Below are positions 22,633-30,003 of a DNA stretch of 30,524 bases, piece after piece. The stretch is from SLJM01 sp964415785 (GTDB lineage Bacteria; Myxococcota_A; Bradymonadia; Bradymonadales; Bradymonadaceae). The position numbers were made by a program, and so were the translations under genes. Within the stretch, counting starts at the first letter, position 1. Every line of letters begins with the position of its first letter. Where the stretch lies: contig CAYQBU010000029.1 of assembly GCA_964415785.1 (NCBI GenBank), positions 1-30,524 of the forward strand. Reading direction: 5' to 3'. The notes beneath the pieces are model-generated. The model made no database searches. It was not told the DNA's origin and worked only from the letters and a program-made list of their open reading frames with translations.

Positions 22633-23229
22633 ATGACCCCAATCTTTGATACCCAATCGCACCCGCGCATCTGTCTGCGATCGACACCCCGCGATCCTAT
22701 CGACCGCTTTTTGGGCCATCAACAACGGCCGTGGCGGCCCCTGGAGTCCACCCTCGCCCGCCCCCACACCACGCGCCACCTACTGGGACTCATCGATCAA
22801 CGTTGGTTTGCCTGGCGCGGCATCGCCCACATCTCCTACTCCGCCCCATCCTCCATCGGCTACCCCTCCATGGCGCACCCGGCCATCGAGGCAAATATTG
22901 ACGTTCAGGGCGCCTGGGCCCTGAGCACCGGCCTCCTGGTGGCCACTTCACCGCCCCCTTTTCCCAGCGATCCCTGGAGCTGCCTCGGCCCCCATTGCCT
23001 GGCGCGCCATGTCCGACGCTTCGGCCTCAAGGGCTATCTCACCGCTCTCTGCCTTCCCAACTATCCGGCCGTCGCCAACATCTACTCGCCGCCCGCTTAC
23101 CTCCAGCAGATCATCGCCGGCGCCATCGAACACCCCCTGGCCACTGCCTACCTGCGCGCCGGCGCCGAGGTCTTGGGCCATTGCCCCGCCGACGACGCCC
23201 CGATCATGATCCTTCGCTGGACAGCCTGA
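22633..23229 (+). CDS. Putative GNAT-like N-acetyltransferase, divergent
   Basis: A 198-residue cytoplasmic protein with the same codon bias as its neighbours. The C-terminal half (GLKGYLTALCLPNYPAVANI then HPLATAYLRAGAEVLGHCPA) has the order seen in GNAT proteins: a strand with a small loop, a Y-rich segment, then DP/HP-x-x-x-x-x-x-x-GA and a final strand (IMILRW). The acetyl-CoA-binding R/Q-x-x-G-x-G/A loop is not evident, so activity is uncertain. GAGGAG lies 10 nt before the ATG, a little far, and immediately after the inverted repeat element. It ends just before a strong bidirectional terminator. Confidence 0.5.
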   Translation: MTPIFDTQSHPRICLRSTPRDPIDRFLGHQQRPWRPLESTLARPHTTRHLLGLIDQRWFAWRGIAHISYSAPSSIGYPSMAHPAIEANIDVQGAWALSTGLLVATSPPPFPSDPWSCLGPHCLARHVRRFGLKGYLTALCLPNYPAVANIYSPPAYLQQIIAGAIEHPLATAYLRAGAEVLGHCPADDAPIMILRWTA

Positions 23230-23253
23230 TTTCCAGGCTCTGCCCCCAAACGA

Positions 23254-23291
23254 CAAAACGCCTTCGACCCGTCGGGGCCGAAGGCGTTTTG
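23254..23291. terminator. Bidirectional intrinsic terminator between the GNAT-like gene and atpE
   Basis: Perfect 13-bp inverted repeat (CAAAACGCCTTCG at 23254-23266, complement at 23279-23291) with a 12-nt loop. The A run on one arm and T run on the other make it work on both strands, ending the plus-strand GNAT-like gene and the minus-strand atp genes. Confidence 0.85.
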
Positions 23292-23311
23292 GTGTCGCTA
23301 AGCCGCTAGGC

Positions 23312-23698
23312 TCAGTTCGACATCGCTTCCACGAGCTCCATCAGCTGCGTGTAGTCGCCGGGCATCTCGATGGAGAGCACCAGCAAAATCGCGATCACGA
23401 AGGCGTAAATGGCCAGCGCCTCAATCAGGGCCAGAGCAATAATGAAGGGCGTAAAGATCTTGCCCGCTGCTCCGGGGTTGCGGGCGATTCCGCCCAGGGC
23501 TTCACCGGCCGCCCGGCCCATGCCGAGGGCGCCACCAAAGGCGGCGATACCGATGCCCAGGCCTGCGCCAACGGCGACCCAGCTATAAGTGGTGAAGACG
23601 TTATCTGCCGCTCCAATATCGGCAGCAAAGGCCACCGTGCTCCAGAGGGCGACAAGGGCGAAGGTGCTCAAAAATACTAGGCTCTTTCGGTTCAACAT
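23312..23698 (-). CDS. atpE: ATP synthase F0 subunit c with N-terminal presequence
   Basis: A 128-residue c subunit forming the membrane rotor ring. After a cleavable-looking presequence (KSLVFLSTFALVALWSTVAFA, then AD), the first TM helix holds the Gly-rich VGAGLGIGIAAFGGALGMG. The polar loop is GIARNPGAAGKI, and the second helix carries the ion-binding Glu93 in LALIEALAIYAF. The Glu is followed by Ala, and the first helix lacks the Gln of Na+-type rings, suggesting protons. Presequences on c subunits occur in several bacterial groups, including deltaproteobacteria. GGAGG lies about 10 nt upstream of the ATG. Last gene of the F0 cluster, 125 bp after atpB. Confidence 0.93.
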   Translation of the reverse strand: MLNRKSLVFLSTFALVALWSTVAFAADIGAADNVFTTYSWVAVGAGLGIGIAAFGGALGMGRAAGEALGGIARNPGAAGKIFTPFIIALALIEALAIYAFVIAILLVLSIEMPGDYTQLMELVEAMSN

Positions 23699-23764
23699 GA
23701 AACTACTTCCTCCTGATTGCGGGCGCCTCCGTCTTACCGGTTCACGCCTTGGGGTCGGGTGCCT

Positions 23765-23787
23765 ATTTTACGCAAGCAACATGCTTG
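23765..23787 (-). promoter_or_regulatory. Palindrome and -10-like element in the atpB-atpE gap
   Basis: A CAAGCA-ACA-TGCTTG inverted repeat (23773-23787) sits immediately upstream, on the minus strand, of TAAAAT (23770-23765). The latter could be a -10 for an extra atpE transcript, but the -35 position is poor. Alternatively the palindrome is an mRNA hairpin that sets the higher c-subunit yield. Confidence 0.35.
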
Positions 23788-23823
23788 TTGGTTCCCGCGA
23801 TTAACAACTTTTTATCGCTGCCG

Positions 23824-24594
23824 TCAATGGTCGTCGTGGGAGACGGCGAGACTGATGTAAATGCTTGATAGCATGCAGAAGATCAAGGCCTGAATCACGC
23901 TGACCAACAGACCCAAAAACATAAACGGAATCGGCAGTAAAAAGGGGATATTGATCATCCCTGCCGCCAGATCTCCGAAGATCTCCAACATGATGTGATC
24001 GCCCGTCATATTTCCCGTCAAACGCACGGAGAGACTGACCGGCCGAAATGCATGGCTGACCATCTCGATGACGAACATTACGGGGGCCATAAAGATTGGC
24101 CCCATGAAAAAGTGCTTGATATACCCTACGAGTCCCTGCTCGGCGACCCCGGCCACATTATAGACCAAGAAGACCACCACCGCGCACGCCAGGGCTGTAT
24201 TGAGATTCGAGGTCGGCGGGTACAGGCCCACCACCAATCCCATCACATTTCCGATAAAGATAAACACCGCCAACGACGCGATCAGGGGAAAGAACTTTTT
24301 GGCGTTCTTCTCCCCCATCATATCGGACATCATCTTGATGACCCCTTCGAAGATCACTTCGAAGAAGCTGGCCACCGTTAACTTTCCATCCGGTATCAAA
24401 GCCCGGTCGCGATCCGTGTACTTTCGGCGCGCAATCCAGGCCAAGACGATGATCCCGAGCACCAACACACCGGTAAATACCACGTGGTTGATCCCCACCG
24501 ACGCCGTGGGATCGAGCAGGGGATTGCCGAAGACGTCGTTATACTCGCGATTGGCGACGTCGGGAAAAAAATCGATGAACGTAAAGTCAGCCAT
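23824..24594 (-). CDS. atpB: ATP synthase F0 subunit a
   Basis: A 256-residue integral membrane protein forming the proton half-channels against the c ring. The essential Arg is R191 in SLSVRLTGNMTGDH, and the last helix has Q235 in SVIQALIFCMLSSIYISL. Helices are visible at ~38-55, 104-124, 136-152, 165-182 and two C-terminal ones. FIGNVMGLVVGLYPPTSNLN is the family's typical loop. The length is normal. It begins 3 bp after the atpI stop without a clear ribosome-binding site, implying translational coupling. F1 genes are not in this window. Confidence 0.95.
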   Translation of the reverse strand: MADFTFIDFFPDVANREYNDVFGNPLLDPTASVGINHVVFTGVLVLGIIVLAWIARRKYTDRDRALIPDGKLTVASFFEVIFEGVIKMMSDMMGEKNAKKFFPLIASLAVFIFIGNVMGLVVGLYPPTSNLNTALACAVVVFLVYNVAGVAEQGLVGYIKHFFMGPIFMAPVMFVIEMVSHAFRPVSLSVRLTGNMTGDHIMLEIFGDLAAGMINIPFLLPIPFMFLGLLVSVIQALIFCMLSSIYISLAVSHDDH

Positions 24595-24597
24595 GGA

Positions 24598-25014
24598 CTA
24601 CAGACTCTCTATATCGTCGTCGGGTTCACCTGCCGCTTCCCTGGGGAAAGCGGAAGTACGATAGGCCTGCCAGCCAAGGGCCGGCAGAAGCAACTTAAAT
24701 CCAATCACAAAGGCCACCGGCTGGGCTCCAATAAATGCCAGGGCGATGACCACGGCCCCAAAGAGGGCCGCCAATTTGAACGCCAGGACCACCGCCCAGA
24801 AGGCGACTTGCTTTTGGCCTTTGAGGGCGCCTTGCATCATCTTTTCCACGGCCACCATCGTGACCCACAAGCTGGTCGCGCTCAGGGCACATCCCATGGC
24901 CAGCGAATAACCAAAGCGAACCGAAATGACCAGCCCGCTTATCGCCGTCGCCAGCACCCCGAGTCCCACTTGGGTCTTCAGGGCCGCGTTGAGAAACCGT
25001 CTCTCCAGCTTCAT
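24598..25014 (-). CDS. atpI: AtpI-like ATP synthase-associated membrane protein
   Basis: 138 residues with four hydrophobic helices: LGVLATAISGLVISVRFGYS, a short LAMGCALSATSLWV, then VAFWAVVLAFKLAALFGAVV and FVIGFKLLLPALGW. This is the arrangement of AtpI/subunit I proteins encoded just before atpB and thought to help c-ring assembly or Mg2+ uptake. It overlaps atpZ by 4 bp (ATGA) with GAGG 4 nt upstream. The assignment depends strongly on position, since sequence conservation in this family is low. Confidence 0.7.
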   Translation of the reverse strand: MKLERRFLNAALKTQVGLGVLATAISGLVISVRFGYSLAMGCALSATSLWVTMVAVEKMMQGALKGQKQVAFWAVVLAFKLAALFGAVVIALAFIGAQPVAFVIGFKLLLPALGWQAYRTSAFPREAAGEPDDDIESL

Positions 25015-25244
25015 GAGGCCTCTTCGTCACTCAAAAAGCGCCGGGTCACCAGATGGATATGCCATCCAGCTCCCAACATCGCCAACGCCAGACTGATCAA
25101 CAATCCCGTTGGGGAGCTATCGAATCGGCCGTCGATCCAGGTGCCGATGAATACGCCGGCCAATACAAAGCCGACCAATTCAAACCCCATCGCTGCTACG
25201 GCTGCCGTTCGCAGCCACATCGATGGTTCTTCGTCACCACTCAT
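25011..25244 (-). CDS. atpZ: AtpZ/AtpI-type F0F1 ATPase accessory protein
   Basis: A small protein of 77 residues with two TM helices (AAVAAMGFELVGFVLAGVFI and GLLISLALAMLGAGWHIHLV). They are joined by the G-x-W-I-D-G-R-F loop that matches the conserved 'G-x-x-L-D' turn of the AtpZ family. These small proteins are encoded at the head of atp operons. Start uncertain: I use the ATG at 25244, with AGAGG about 9 nt upstream. A GTG at 25286 would add 14 acidic residues. The gene follows gyrA by roughly 110 bp; no strong promoter was seen in the gap. Confidence 0.65.
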   Translation of the reverse strand: MSGDEEPSMWLRTAAVAAMGFELVGFVLAGVFIGTWIDGRFDSSPTGLLISLALAMLGAGWHIHLVTRRFLSDEEAS

Positions 25245-25356
25245 GGGAGTCGCCTCTGTTGCCTCTTCCAGGGCTTCGGGCGCCACCGCTTCCGGTTCTA
25301 CTTGATCGACCGGCGCCCCGCTTTAACACAGCGTTTTGAGCACCGTCAACCCGCTG

Positions 25357-27909
25357 TTATTCGCCCTCCGTTCCATCCTCTAGAGCATCCTCTTCGACCA
25401 CCGTATCACCGCTATCTTCCTCGGTTTCCGGCGTTTTCTCTTCGCCCTCTTCGACGGCCTCTTCTTCCTCTTCCGCTTCCGGCTCCAGCGCCGCGATGGA
25501 GACCACCGACTCGCCTTCGTCGAGGTTCATCACCGTCACGCCCTGGGTATTTCTTCCATAGGTCGAGATCTGAGAGACCCGGGTGCGCAAGATCTGGCCC
25601 TGGTCGCTGACCAGCAACAGCTCTTGTTCGTTATCGACGACTCCCACGCCCACCAATTTGCCATTTCGCTCATTGGTCTTGATGGTCACGATTCCCATGC
25701 CTCCCCGGCCCTGGATTCGGTACTCATCGACTTCCGTGCGCTTGCCATAGCCCTTTTCGGTGATCGTCAGCACCGTTGACGTCTGATCATCGGCACCGAT
25801 GACGTCCATGCCAACCAATTCGTCTTCGCCTTTGAACTTCATACCGATCACGCCGGCCGCCGTTCGCCCCATCGCCCGCACGTCGGATTCGTGGAAGCAG
25901 ATCGACTGTCCATTGGCGCTCGCCAAAAAGAGCCGATCGTCGCCCTCGGTCACCCGCACGTCGATCAAGGTGTCGTCGTCGCTCTTAAAGCCCATTGCCA
26001 GGATTCCACCGGCGTGAACATTGGCGTAGTCCATCAATTTCGTCTTCTTGACGATTCCCCGTCGAGTGGCCGTGACGATATTCTTGCCCTCTTCGAATTC
26101 TTCGAAGGGCAAGATCGCCTTGATCTTTTCGCCCTTCTCAATGGGCAGCAGGTTGATCACCGCTTTGCCACGCGTCGTTCGCGAGCCTTGAGGCAATTCG
26201 TGAACCATCAACTTGTAGACCTTGCCCACGGAGGTAAAGATCAACAAATTGGTATGCGTGGAGGCGACAAACATATCGTTGACGAAATCCTCGTCTTTCG
26301 TCTGCATCCCACGTTTTCCGCGTCCGCCTCGATGCTGGGCCCGGTATTCGGCCAGGGGCGTTCGCTTGATATAGCCCGTATGGCTCAAGGTGACCACCAT
26401 TTCCTCTTCGGCGATCAGATCCAGCTTCGACAGCTCCGTGACGTTGTGCAAAATCTTGGTGCGCCGCTCTTCGGCATACTCGTCGCGCACCTCTTGGAGC
26501 TCGTCGACGATCACGCCCATGAGCTTCTTCTCATCGGACAAGATCGCTCGCAAACGCTCGATCTCCGCCCGCACTTCCGCCAATTCGCCGAGGATCTTTT
26601 CGCGCTCCAGACCGGTGAGCTTTTGCAGACGCATCTGCAAAATCGCCTGGGCCTGAGCCCGCGACAACTCAAAGCGATCCATCAATCCCGTTCGCGCCTC
26701 ATCGGGAGAATCGCTCCCTCGAATCAGGGCGATCACGGCGTCCATGAAGTCCAGCGCGATCTTGAGCCCTTCCAGAATATGAGCGCGCTGCTCATTCTTC
26801 CTCAGGTCATGGAGCGTACGGCGCGTGACCACATCGCGTCGAAAGTCGACGAAGTGGTTCAACACTTCTCGAAGGGGCATCACCTTGGGCTGACCGTGCA
26901 CAATGGCCAGCATGATGATGCCAAATGACGACTGCATGGCCGTCATCTTGTACAGCTTATTGAGGATCACCTCGGGAATCACATCGCGGCGAAGCTCCAC
27001 CACGATCCGCATCCCGTCGCGATCCGATTCGTCGCGAAGATCCGTGACCCCGTCGAGCTTCTTGTCGCGCACCAGCCCGGCGATCTTTTCAATGAGCCGC
27101 GCCTTATTGACCTGATAGGGCAGCTCGGAGACGATGATCGAGGCTTTGCCCGTCTTCTCGTCGGGCTCAATATCGGCGGTGGCCCGCATCTTAATGATGC
27201 CTCGCCCCTTGCCATAGGCCTTGCGAAGGCCGTCGTGACCATAGAGCGTCCCTGCCGTCGGGAAATCCGGGCCCGGGATATACTCCATGAGCTCTTCGAC
27301 CGACATATTGGGATTTTCGATCAACGCCAGGGTGCCGTCGATGACCTCACCCAGGTTGTGGGGCGGGATATTGGTCGACATGCCCACGGCGATTCCCGAC
27401 GAGCCGTTGACCAGCAAGTTCGGCATCCGCGTCGGCAATACCGACGGCTCCTCCATCGTATCGTCGTAGTTCGGCACCCAATCGACCGTATCCTTGTCGA
27501 TATCGGCCAACAATTCGCCGGCTACCTTCGCCATGCGAACTTCTGTATACCGCATCGCCGCTGCCGGGTCGCCGTCAATACTTCCGAAATTTCCCTGACC
27601 GTCGACCAGGGGAACCCGCATATTCCAGCTCTGCGCCAGGCGCACCAACGCATCGTAGACCGCGCTATCGCCGTGGGGGTGATACTTACCGATCACATCA
27701 CCGACGACGCGAGCCGACTTCTTGTGCGCCGTATTCCACCGATTGCCCAGATCCCGCTGAGCAAAGAGGATCCGGCGGTGCACTGGCTTGAGTCCGTCCC
27801 TTACGTCGGGCAACGCCCGGCCGATGATCACGCTCATCGCGTAATCCATATAGGATTGACGGATCTCTTCTTCGATATTGATGGGTACGATATCGACCGA
27901 TTCGGTCAT
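25357..27909 (-). CDS. gyrA: DNA gyrase subunit A
   Basis: An 850-residue type IIA topoisomerase subunit that, with GyrB, introduces negative supercoils. The catalytic Tyr is Y121 (AAAMRYTEVRM). The quinolone-determining region reads HPHGDSAVYD with wild-type Ser82 and Asp86 (E. coli 83/87). The coiled-coil gate domain follows. The C-terminal beta-pinwheel begins after the GyrA-box QHRGGRG at 525-531, which identifies GyrA rather than ParC; a second box-like QGRGGMG lies later. The protein ends in a strongly acidic tail of over 40 residues, of the kind that tunes supercoiling in some gyrases. AAGGA 7 nt before the ATG supports the start. Confidence 0.97.
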   Translation of the reverse strand: MTESVDIVPINIEEEIRQSYMDYAMSVIIGRALPDVRDGLKPVHRRILFAQRDLGNRWNTAHKKSARVVGDVIGKYHPHGDSAVYDALVRLAQSWNMRVPLVDGQGNFGSIDGDPAAAMRYTEVRMAKVAGELLADIDKDTVDWVPNYDDTMEEPSVLPTRMPNLLVNGSSGIAVGMSTNIPPHNLGEVIDGTLALIENPNMSVEELMEYIPGPDFPTAGTLYGHDGLRKAYGKGRGIIKMRATADIEPDEKTGKASIIVSELPYQVNKARLIEKIAGLVRDKKLDGVTDLRDESDRDGMRIVVELRRDVIPEVILNKLYKMTAMQSSFGIIMLAIVHGQPKVMPLREVLNHFVDFRRDVVTRRTLHDLRKNEQRAHILEGLKIALDFMDAVIALIRGSDSPDEARTGLMDRFELSRAQAQAILQMRLQKLTGLEREKILGELAEVRAEIERLRAILSDEKKLMGVIVDELQEVRDEYAEERRTKILHNVTELSKLDLIAEEEMVVTLSHTGYIKRTPLAEYRAQHRGGRGKRGMQTKDEDFVNDMFVASTHTNLLIFTSVGKVYKLMVHELPQGSRTTRGKAVINLLPIEKGEKIKAILPFEEFEEGKNIVTATRRGIVKKTKLMDYANVHAGGILAMGFKSDDDTLIDVRVTEGDDRLFLASANGQSICFHESDVRAMGRTAAGVIGMKFKGEDELVGMDVIGADDQTSTVLTITEKGYGKRTEVDEYRIQGRGGMGIVTIKTNERNGKLVGVGVVDNEQELLLVSDQGQILRTRVSQISTYGRNTQGVTVMNLDEGESVVSIAALEPEAEEEEEAVEEGEEKTPETEEDSGDTVVEEDALEDGTEGE

Positions 27910-27983
27910 GAGCTGTCCTTCAGATGTTCATCATCATTTAGTGCGGCGCGTGCGCGCGAGCGTACGACCCGCAAAGTCGCGAA

Positions 27984-28012
27984 ACCCTATCAACTCCACC
28001 GCTTTTCAACAA
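27984..28012 (-). promoter_or_regulatory. Candidate promoter of gyrA
   Basis: TTGTTG (minus, 28012-28007), exactly 17 bp, then TAGGGT (27989-27984), 75 nt before the gyrA ATG. Hexamers are moderate (3/6 each), spacing ideal. Confidence 0.35.
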
Positions 28013-28075
28013 GCCTTGACTGCCCTTGCAGGCCGTCATTTTTCCCCTGTAACCTGGCGCTTCTTTCCCTCCAGC

Positions 28076-28103
28076 TAGACAACCGGATCGCGGGCTCTAT
28101 AAT
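28076..28103 (+). promoter_or_regulatory. Sigma70-type promoter of the lipoprotein gene
   Basis: TAGACA, 16-bp spacer, perfect TATAAT, 72 nt before the ATG at 28176. At 11 of 12 consensus bases this is the best promoter match in the window. Confidence 0.6.
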
Positions 28104-28175
28104 TCGAGTGGTCATTGCTGATTTCGGCGGCCTCTACCCTGGCCATTTCCTGTATTTTTATCATCGGAATTGCCC

Positions 28176-29468
28176 ATGTTTCGACCTCTTATCTCCATTC
28201 TTCTCGTCGGCCTGTTGATCACCTCTCTGGGCTGCGATCGCTCCCCCGAAGACCTCGAGGAGTGGCGTACCGCTCAGGGCGGTCTCGAACAAATCTCGGC
28301 CTGGGTTCAAGACGATAGTGAGCCTATGGACGTCCGCGAGCGGGGCATGCAAATCCTGGTCGAAGAGGGCATTGGTCGCCACATCAACAATACCCTCGAT
28401 GGGATCGAAGATGAGGAGACTCGCCTTCATATCGCCAGCGCCGCCATGCCCACGGTCAACGAGATGTGGGAAGCTCAGGACTTCCCCGAGCTCACCGACG
28501 AGCTGCTCGAAGACGGGGGCGAGATCGCCCCAGACGGCGATCAGTCCATCCGCGCCGTCGACGCCCTCTACCACCTGACGCCCCATCTCGAGGGCGAGGA
28601 TCGCGAGCGCGCTCAAGAGATTCTCCGCGACTGGATCAGCCAGGATCAAGAAGCCCGCACCCAGTGGGCCGATACCCGCATTCCCCTGCTTGCCCCCCTC
28701 GCCGGGCCCAACGCCTACGAGGGCGTCGCCTCCTGGATCCACGACGCCTACGACCCCGGCAATGTGGCCAACTCCCTGCGCAGACACGTCCCGGAGGATG
28801 AGCATGAACAAGACGCTCACCGCGCCATCGACGCCGCCGTCGCCGAACGGGCACTGGAGGAATTCCCCGACCTCTCCGATCGCATTCTCCGCGCCATCGA
28901 TGGCGCCGAAAGCGACGGCATCGTGCCCTTTATCGAAGAGGTCTTGGCCGCCGAGCAGGTCGACGACCAGCTCTTCCAGCTCTCCGTCAATATTCTCGGC
29001 GATGTCCTCACCGCCGACAACCTCGGCCCCCTGGCCGAAGCCTTGACCCACCACCAGGGCCTGCGACGCTGGGCGGTGGCCACCAATATGCTCGACGCCG
29101 CCGGCGTCGCCGGCCTGGTCGCCATCGGAGAAAACCTGCCCACCGACCCCGACGCCTACGATGGCGATGACAACGAGTTCCAAAATCGCGCCGAATACCT
29201 CTGCAATTATACCAATACGGGCATCGACGAAGAGGAATTCGACGCCGATCCCGATGGCTTTGTTCAGCTCATGGAAATGGATCGCTGGCCCGCTCAGGTC
29301 CTGGGCCTTCAATGCGCCTGGCGCACCGGCAGCGACGAGGTGCTCGAGGCCGTGGAGGCCTTGAGCGATGACAGCACCTCCATCCCCGCCTGGGAAAATG
29401 GCCTCACCGTCGGTGAACTGGCCTCCGCCGTGGCCCGTGACCTCGCCGACGATGGCGACGAAGACTGA
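28176..29468 (+). CDS. Lipoprotein of helical-repeat (HEAT-like) type, unknown function
   Basis: 430 residues. The signal peptide (LISILLVGLLITS) ends in the lipobox SLGC, followed by Asp. An Asp at +2 would mean inner-membrane retention under the E. coli rule, which may not hold here. The mature protein is acidic and almost wholly helical. Repeating helix pairs such as AVDALYHLTPHLEGEDRERA, ERALEEFPDLSDRILRAIDG and NILGDVLTADNLGPLAEALT suggest HEAT/ARM-like repeats and a binding scaffold. I start at the ATG at 28176 (CGGA 7 nt upstream) rather than the TTG at 28170. The long antisense frame over this gene is a shadow of its codon bias. No specific family recognised. Confidence 0.7.
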   Translation: MFRPLISILLVGLLITSLGCDRSPEDLEEWRTAQGGLEQISAWVQDDSEPMDVRERGMQILVEEGIGRHINNTLDGIEDEETRLHIASAAMPTVNEMWEAQDFPELTDELLEDGGEIAPDGDQSIRAVDALYHLTPHLEGEDRERAQEILRDWISQDQEARTQWADTRIPLLAPLAGPNAYEGVASWIHDAYDPGNVANSLRRHVPEDEHEQDAHRAIDAAVAERALEEFPDLSDRILRAIDGAESDGIVPFIEEVLAAEQVDDQLFQLSVNILGDVLTADNLGPLAEALTHHQGLRRWAVATNMLDAAGVAGLVAIGENLPTDPDAYDGDDNEFQNRAEYLCNYTNTGIDEEEFDADPDGFVQLMEMDRWPAQVLGLQCAWRTGSDEVLEAVEALSDDSTSIPAWENGLTVGELASAVARDLADDGDED

Positions 29469-29492
29469 CCGCAAGCGCTGATCCACCGCACC

Positions 29493-29540
29493 AAAAAAGC
29501 CGCCGCCGACTCCTCAACGGAATCGGCGGCGGCTTTTTTT
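29493..29540. terminator. Bidirectional intrinsic terminator between the lipoprotein gene and rplL
   Basis: Perfect 17-bp inverted repeat (AAAAAAGCCGCCGCCGA at 29493-29509, complement at 29523-29539) with a 13-nt loop. It is A-rich on one side and T-rich on the other. It serves the plus-strand lipoprotein gene and the minus-strand rplJ-rplL operon. Confidence 0.92.
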
Positions 29541-29571
29541 CAAACGCTCCGCGCTTCACGCGCGAGACGTC

Positions 29572-29955
29572 TTACTTGAGTTCGACCTCGGCGCCGGACT
29601 CTTCGAGCTTCTCTTTGATGTCTTCCGCTTCGTCCTTATCAAGACCTTCCTTGATGGGGGTCGGAGCGCTCTCCACCAGGTCCTTGGCGTCTTTGAGACC
29701 CAGTCCCGTGATCTCACGAGCCGCTTTGATGACCTTGATCTTCTGAGCACCGAAGCTCTTGAGCACGACGTCAAATTCGGTCTGCTCTTCCTCAGCACCA
29801 CCGCCACCGGCGGCGCCACCGGCCATCATCACCGGTGCTGCTGCTTCGGCGCTGACACCCCACTTGTCTTCCAGCTCTTCGACCAGGTCGCTGAGCTCCA
29901 TGACGCTGAGGTCACTGAGATAATCGATTACTTGCTCTTTGTTTACATCTGCCAT
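29572..29955 (-). CDS. rplL: 50S ribosomal protein L7/L12
   Basis: A 127-residue stalk protein that recruits and stimulates translation GTPases. The N-terminal dimerisation domain (VIDYLSDLSVMELSDLVEEL) is joined by an Ala/Gly/Met-rich flexible hinge (~41-56). The C-terminal domain starts at EFDVVLKSFGAQKIKVIKA and holds the conserved GLGLKDAKDLVESAP helix. The length is normal. AAGGAG lies about 8 nt before the ATG. It is 48 bp downstream of rplJ, the standard rplJL arrangement, and terminates at the shared hairpin. Confidence 0.97.
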   Translation of the reverse strand: MADVNKEQVIDYLSDLSVMELSDLVEELEDKWGVSAEAAAPVMMAGGAAGGGGAEEEQTEFDVVLKSFGAQKIKVIKAAREITGLGLKDAKDLVESAPTPIKEGLDKDEAEDIKEKLEESGAEVELK

Positions 29956-30003
29956 GAGTCTGTCTCCTTAATAAGCTCCGCCTTCGCTGGCGGGCCAATG
30001 GGT

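Noticed and set aside
23390..23560. Sodium-type c ring
   Set aside because: The Glu is followed by Ala, and the first helix lacks the Gln and second-helix Ser/Thr ligands of Na+ rings.
27640..27690. Quinolone-resistance change in gyrA
   Set aside because: The region reads HPHGDSAVYD with the sensitive-type Ser and Asp.
28161..29486. 441-residue minus-strand frame over the HEAT-like lipoprotein gene
   Set aside because: The plus-strand gene has a promoter, signal peptide, ribosome-binding site and terminator; the antisense frame is a Gly/Val/Ala/Asp-rich mirror.
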